DNA of 35,800 nucleotides from JAADHG01 sp964418645 (GTDB lineage: Bacteria > Bacteroidota > Bacteroidia > Flavobacteriales > Flavobacteriaceae): the NCBI GenBank assembly GCA_964418645.1, contig CAYQME010000022.1:1-35800 (forward strand), written 5' to 3'. The stretch's first letter is position 1. Every line of letters starts with the position of its first letter. The notes beneath the pieces were generated by a model, which was not told where the DNA came from, searched no databases, and saw only the letters and a list, made by a program, of their open reading frames with translations. Shown piece by piece: positions 33,360 to 35,800 of this stretch. Made by a program: the position numbers and the translations under genes.

Positions 33360-34418
33360 ATGAATGTAAAGATTACAGGCACAGGAAGCTACATACCTGA
33401 TGTCATTGAAAAAAACGAAAACTTTCACCAACACAAATTTTTAAATGCCGACGGCTCTTCTATAAATGACCCAAATGAAGTTATTGTAGAAAAGTTTAAA
33501 GCCATAACTGGTATTGGAGAACGGCGTTATGTTGATAGTTCCTTAAACACCTCTGATATTGCATTTTATGCTTCTCAAAAGGCAATAGATAATGCAAAAA
33601 TTGATCAAGAAGAACTCGATTACATTATTGTTGCTCATAACTATGGTGACGTAAAATACAATGTTGAACAGAGTGATACTGTTCCCAGTATTGCCTCTAG
33701 AGTTAAACATCTTCTAAAAATTAAAAATCCTAAATGTGTTGGATACGATATGCTTTTTGGATGTCCAGGATGGATTGAAGCAGTTATACAAGCCAATGCC
33801 TTTATAAAATCTGGTATTGCAAAAAAATGTTTAGTTATTGGTGCAGAAATTTTATCTCGTGTAATTGATAAACACGATAGAGACTCTATGATTTATAGCG
33901 ATGGAGCTGGAGCTGTAGTTTTAGAAACGAGTAACAATGGAAGTGGCATTATAACCCACGAAAGTGCTACATATGCTTTAGATGAAGCTCACTTTATTTA
34001 TTTTGGTGAAACAAACAATCAAGAAATAAATGATAAACGTAAGTATATAAAAATGTATGGCAGAAAAATTTATGAGTTTGCCTTGAGTAATGTTCCAGCT
34101 GCAATGAAGTCTTGTCTTGACAAAAGTGGTATAGACATCAAAGATGTGAAAAAAATACTTATACATCAAGCCAACGAAAAAATGGATGAAGCCATTGTGA
34201 AGCGTTTTTATAAATTATATGGAATGAAAATGCCTGAAGGTATTATGCCAATGACAATTGGTGAATTCGGTAATTCTAGTGTTGCCACAGTACCTACTTT
34301 ATACGACAGAATATTAAAAGGTAAAATGAATGGTCATAGTATAAATAAAGGTGATATTATTCTTTTTGCAAGCGTAGGAGCTGGAATGAACATTAATGCT
34401 ATTGTTTACAAAAATTAA
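33360..34418 (+). CDS. 3-oxoacyl-ACP synthase III (FabH-like KAS III)
   Basis: This condensing enzyme of 352 residues starts or primes acyl chains from acyl-CoA and malonyl-ACP. The catalytic triad is complete: Cys135 in MLFGCPGW, His269 in ILIHQANEKMD and Asn305 in EFGNSSVATVP. Family landmarks include KITGTGSYIPD at the start, TGIGERRYVD and DGAGAVVLE. It is longer than E. coli FabH (317) because of an insert around 95-125. A methyltransferase gene overlaps its end and a glycosyltransferase follows, so it may serve a specialised lipid or glycolipid rather than general fatty-acid synthesis. Confidence 0.9.
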   Translation: MNVKITGTGSYIPDVIEKNENFHQHKFLNADGSSINDPNEVIVEKFKAITGIGERRYVDSSLNTSDIAFYASQKAIDNAKIDQEELDYIIVAHNYGDVKYNVEQSDTVPSIASRVKHLLKIKNPKCVGYDMLFGCPGWIEAVIQANAFIKSGIAKKCLVIGAEILSRVIDKHDRDSMIYSDGAGAVVLETSNNGSGIITHESATYALDEAHFIYFGETNNQEINDKRKYIKMYGRKIYEFALSNVPAAMKSCLDKSGIDIKDVKKILIHQANEKMDEAIVKRFYKLYGMKMPEGIMPMTIGEFGNSSVATVPTLYDRILKGKMNGHSINKGDIILFASVGAGMNINAIVYKN

Positions 34419-34980
34419 AATTCATTTAAAAAGATTTCCACTTTTGCGGAAAATAAATATGTACGAAGGTAAATTTCCTCACAAAAGATATAGAATTACT
34501 TTTCAATTTTTAAAGGAATACATTTCAAATACTTCAAAAATTCTTGATTTAGGTATTGAAAACCCTTTCACTAAAGTGATGAAAGAAAATGGTTATACTG
34601 TTGAAAACACGAAAGGTGAAGATTTAGATTTTGACACTTCAACAATTACAAGTTCTGATGCAGATGTTGTGACAGCTTTTGAAATTTTTGAACATTTGCT
34701 TTCACCATTTACAGTACTTAAAGATATTAAAGCGAATAAACTTATTGCTAGTGTTCCTTTAAAATTATGGTTTGCTCCTGCATATAGAAGTAAAACTGAT
34801 ATGCGTGATAGACATTATCATGAATTTGAAGATTGGCAATTTGATTGGTTACTAGAAAAAACAGGTTGGCAGATTAAAGCAAGAAAAAAATGGACTAATC
34901 CGACAAAAAAAATTGGGTTTCGTCCCATATTAAGATGGTTTACACCAAGATATTACATTATTTATGCTGAAAGAGTTTAA
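34396..34980 (+). CDS. Class I SAM-dependent methyltransferase
   Basis: This 194-residue protein overlaps the KAS III gene by 23 bases, implying translational coupling. Motif I is degenerate, ILDLGIENPF (49-58), where the usual glycine loop is DLGxGxG. VVTAFEIFEHLLSP (91-104) is motif II-like, and HYHEFEDWQFDWLLEKTGW (140-158) is a motif often seen in methyltransferases of surface-glycan clusters. A second start at 34459 would remove the LKRFPLLRKIN segment; I keep 34396 because that basic segment looks coding, but the choice is uncertain. Substrate unknown. Confidence 0.75.
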   Translation: MLLFTKIKIHLKRFPLLRKINMYEGKFPHKRYRITFQFLKEYISNTSKILDLGIENPFTKVMKENGYTVENTKGEDLDFDTSTITSSDADVVTAFEIFEHLLSPFTVLKDIKANKLIASVPLKLWFAPAYRSKTDMRDRHYHEFEDWQFDWLLEKTGWQIKARKKWTNPTKKIGFRPILRWFTPRYYIIYAERV

Positions 34981-35007
34981 CTTTGAATACTTTAATCTTT
35001 TTCAATT

Positions 35008-35800
35008 TTGAACATCTACATTGTCATACCAGCACATAACGAAGAAGATTCTATAGGTTTAACGCTCGATTCTTTAGTAATGCAATCCTATTTACCAAAA
35101 AGGGTTGTTGTTGTAAATGATAATTCAACAGATGATACTGAACAAATTATTGAAGCCTTTGCTACAAAATATTCTTGGATTACTCTTGTAAATTCTAATT
35201 CTTCTAACAAGCATTTACCAGGAACTAAAATCATTAATGCTTTTTACAAAGGTTTTGATACGCTTAATGATAATTATGACGTGATTTGCAAATATGATGC
35301 AGACTTGATTTTTCCTGAAAATTATTTAGAAACACTTGTTTATCATTTTAATAATGATGACAAATTGGGCATGATTGCTGGTCATTGCTACATTAAAAAA
35401 GGAGATGATTGGCAGTTAGAATCATTAACCTCAAAAGACCATATTAGAGGCGCACTTAAAGCGTATAGAAAAGAATGTTTTATAGAAATAGGTAAACTAA
35501 AACAATCTATGGGTTGGGATACAATCGATGAGCTTTTGGCTCTATATTATGGTTGGACTTATAAAACTGATGATTCACTTAAAGTAAAACACTTAAAACT
35601 TACAGGAGCACACTACAATAAAAAAGCAAATTACTTACAAGGTGAATCGTTTTATAGATTGCGAATGGGGTTTTTACTTTCTGTTTTGGCAGCACTAAAA
35701 TTAGCTTACAAAAAGAAAAATATCAAATTTTTTAAAGATTACTTATCTGGTTATTTTAAAGCTTCAAAAAATAAATTAGAGTTTCTAATAACAGAAGATC
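35008..35800 (+). CDS. Glycosyltransferase family 2 (truncated by window end)
   Basis: This open frame begins 27 bases after the methyltransferase stop and runs off the end of the window. The start must be TTG at 35008: an in-frame stop lies at 34993, no ATG follows within the first 28 codons, and NIYIVIPAHNEEDSIGLTLD is the opening strand of a GT-A fold. The nucleotide-binding VVVVNDNSTDDT (about 38-49) and the DxD-type YDADLIFPENY (about 97-107) are present. The gene belongs to the KAS III-methyltransferase operon and probably glycosylates a lipid or surface glycan; donor and acceptor are unknown. Confidence 0.85.
   Translation, partial: MNIYIVIPAHNEEDSIGLTLDSLVMQSYLPKRVVVVNDNSTDDTEQIIEAFATKYSWITLVNSNSSNKHLPGTKIINAFYKGFDTLNDNYDVICKYDADLIFPENYLETLVYHFNNDDKLGMIAGHCYIKKGDDWQLESLTSKDHIRGALKAYRKECFIEIGKLKQSMGWDTIDELLALYYGWTYKTDDSLKVKHLKLTGAHYNKKANYLQGESFYRLRMGFLLSVLAALKLAYKKKNIKFFKDYLSGYFKASKNKLEFLITED

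Overview
The window is chromosomal DNA from a member of the Bacteroidota, almost certainly a marine Flavobacteriaceae. The base composition is AT-rich. Starts lack Shine-Dalgarno sequences and sit in A-rich leaders. Several genes are preceded by TAnnTTTG-type -7 boxes. The content also fits: a SusC/SusD pair, SusD-type lipoproteins, a VCBS/UnbV lipoprotein, an HPRT-adenylate kinase fusion, and a family of secreted flavobacterial hypotheticals. The genus cannot be fixed from the sequence alone. Most of the window is ordinary housekeeping DNA; I found no phage, CRISPR array, transposase, tRNA or rRNA.

Layout. (1) 1-6150: a SusC-type TonB-dependent receptor (missing only the first base of its ATG), a SusD-type lipoprotein and a third surface lipoprotein with a DSYGDGW motif form one operon closed by a strong terminator. 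A hairpin lies between susC and susD. (2) 6364-10221: a 1119-residue VCBS/FG-GAP lipoprotein with an ASPIC/UnbV domain, followed tail-to-tail by the decayed remnant of a second UnbV-family gene. (3) 10372-18199: housekeeping genes rlmB, a rhomboid protease, rarA, a secreted coiled-coil protein, a YjjG-like HAD phosphatase, a polysaccharide-deacetylase-like protein that has lost its usual metal ligands, radC, a DUF1569 protein and a PaiB-like FMN-binding protein. (4) 18240-19546: a broken cytochrome c'-like lipoprotein gene and about 0.8 kb of gene-poor DNA with inverted repeats and a compound palindrome. (5) 19547-24479: mpl, a DoxX-like membrane protein, a DUF4136 lipoprotein, obg and an hpt-adk fusion, with several small palindromic elements in the gaps. 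(6) 24619-28525: purK-purE and an M3 metallopeptidase. (7) 28633-35800: an ECF sigma factor with a tiny zinc-finger partner, a UbiA-like membrane protein, gcvP, and the start of a KAS III / methyltransferase / glycosyltransferase operon that runs off the end.

How the genes fit together. The SusC/SusD/lipoprotein set is an outer-membrane uptake complex of unknown substrate; no carbohydrate-active enzymes lie beside it, so it is not a classical polysaccharide utilization locus. PurK-PurE (de novo purine synthesis) lies divergent from the HPRT-adenylate kinase fusion (purine salvage and nucleotide balance). Three convergent gene pairs share a TTAA that supplies both stop codons. Three genes (rlmB, rarA, radC) have a -7-like box exactly 4 bases from the ATG and may be leaderless. 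The most unusual material is the 17.5-23.3 kb stretch, where intergenic gaps carry several structurally different palindromic elements and a degraded gene.
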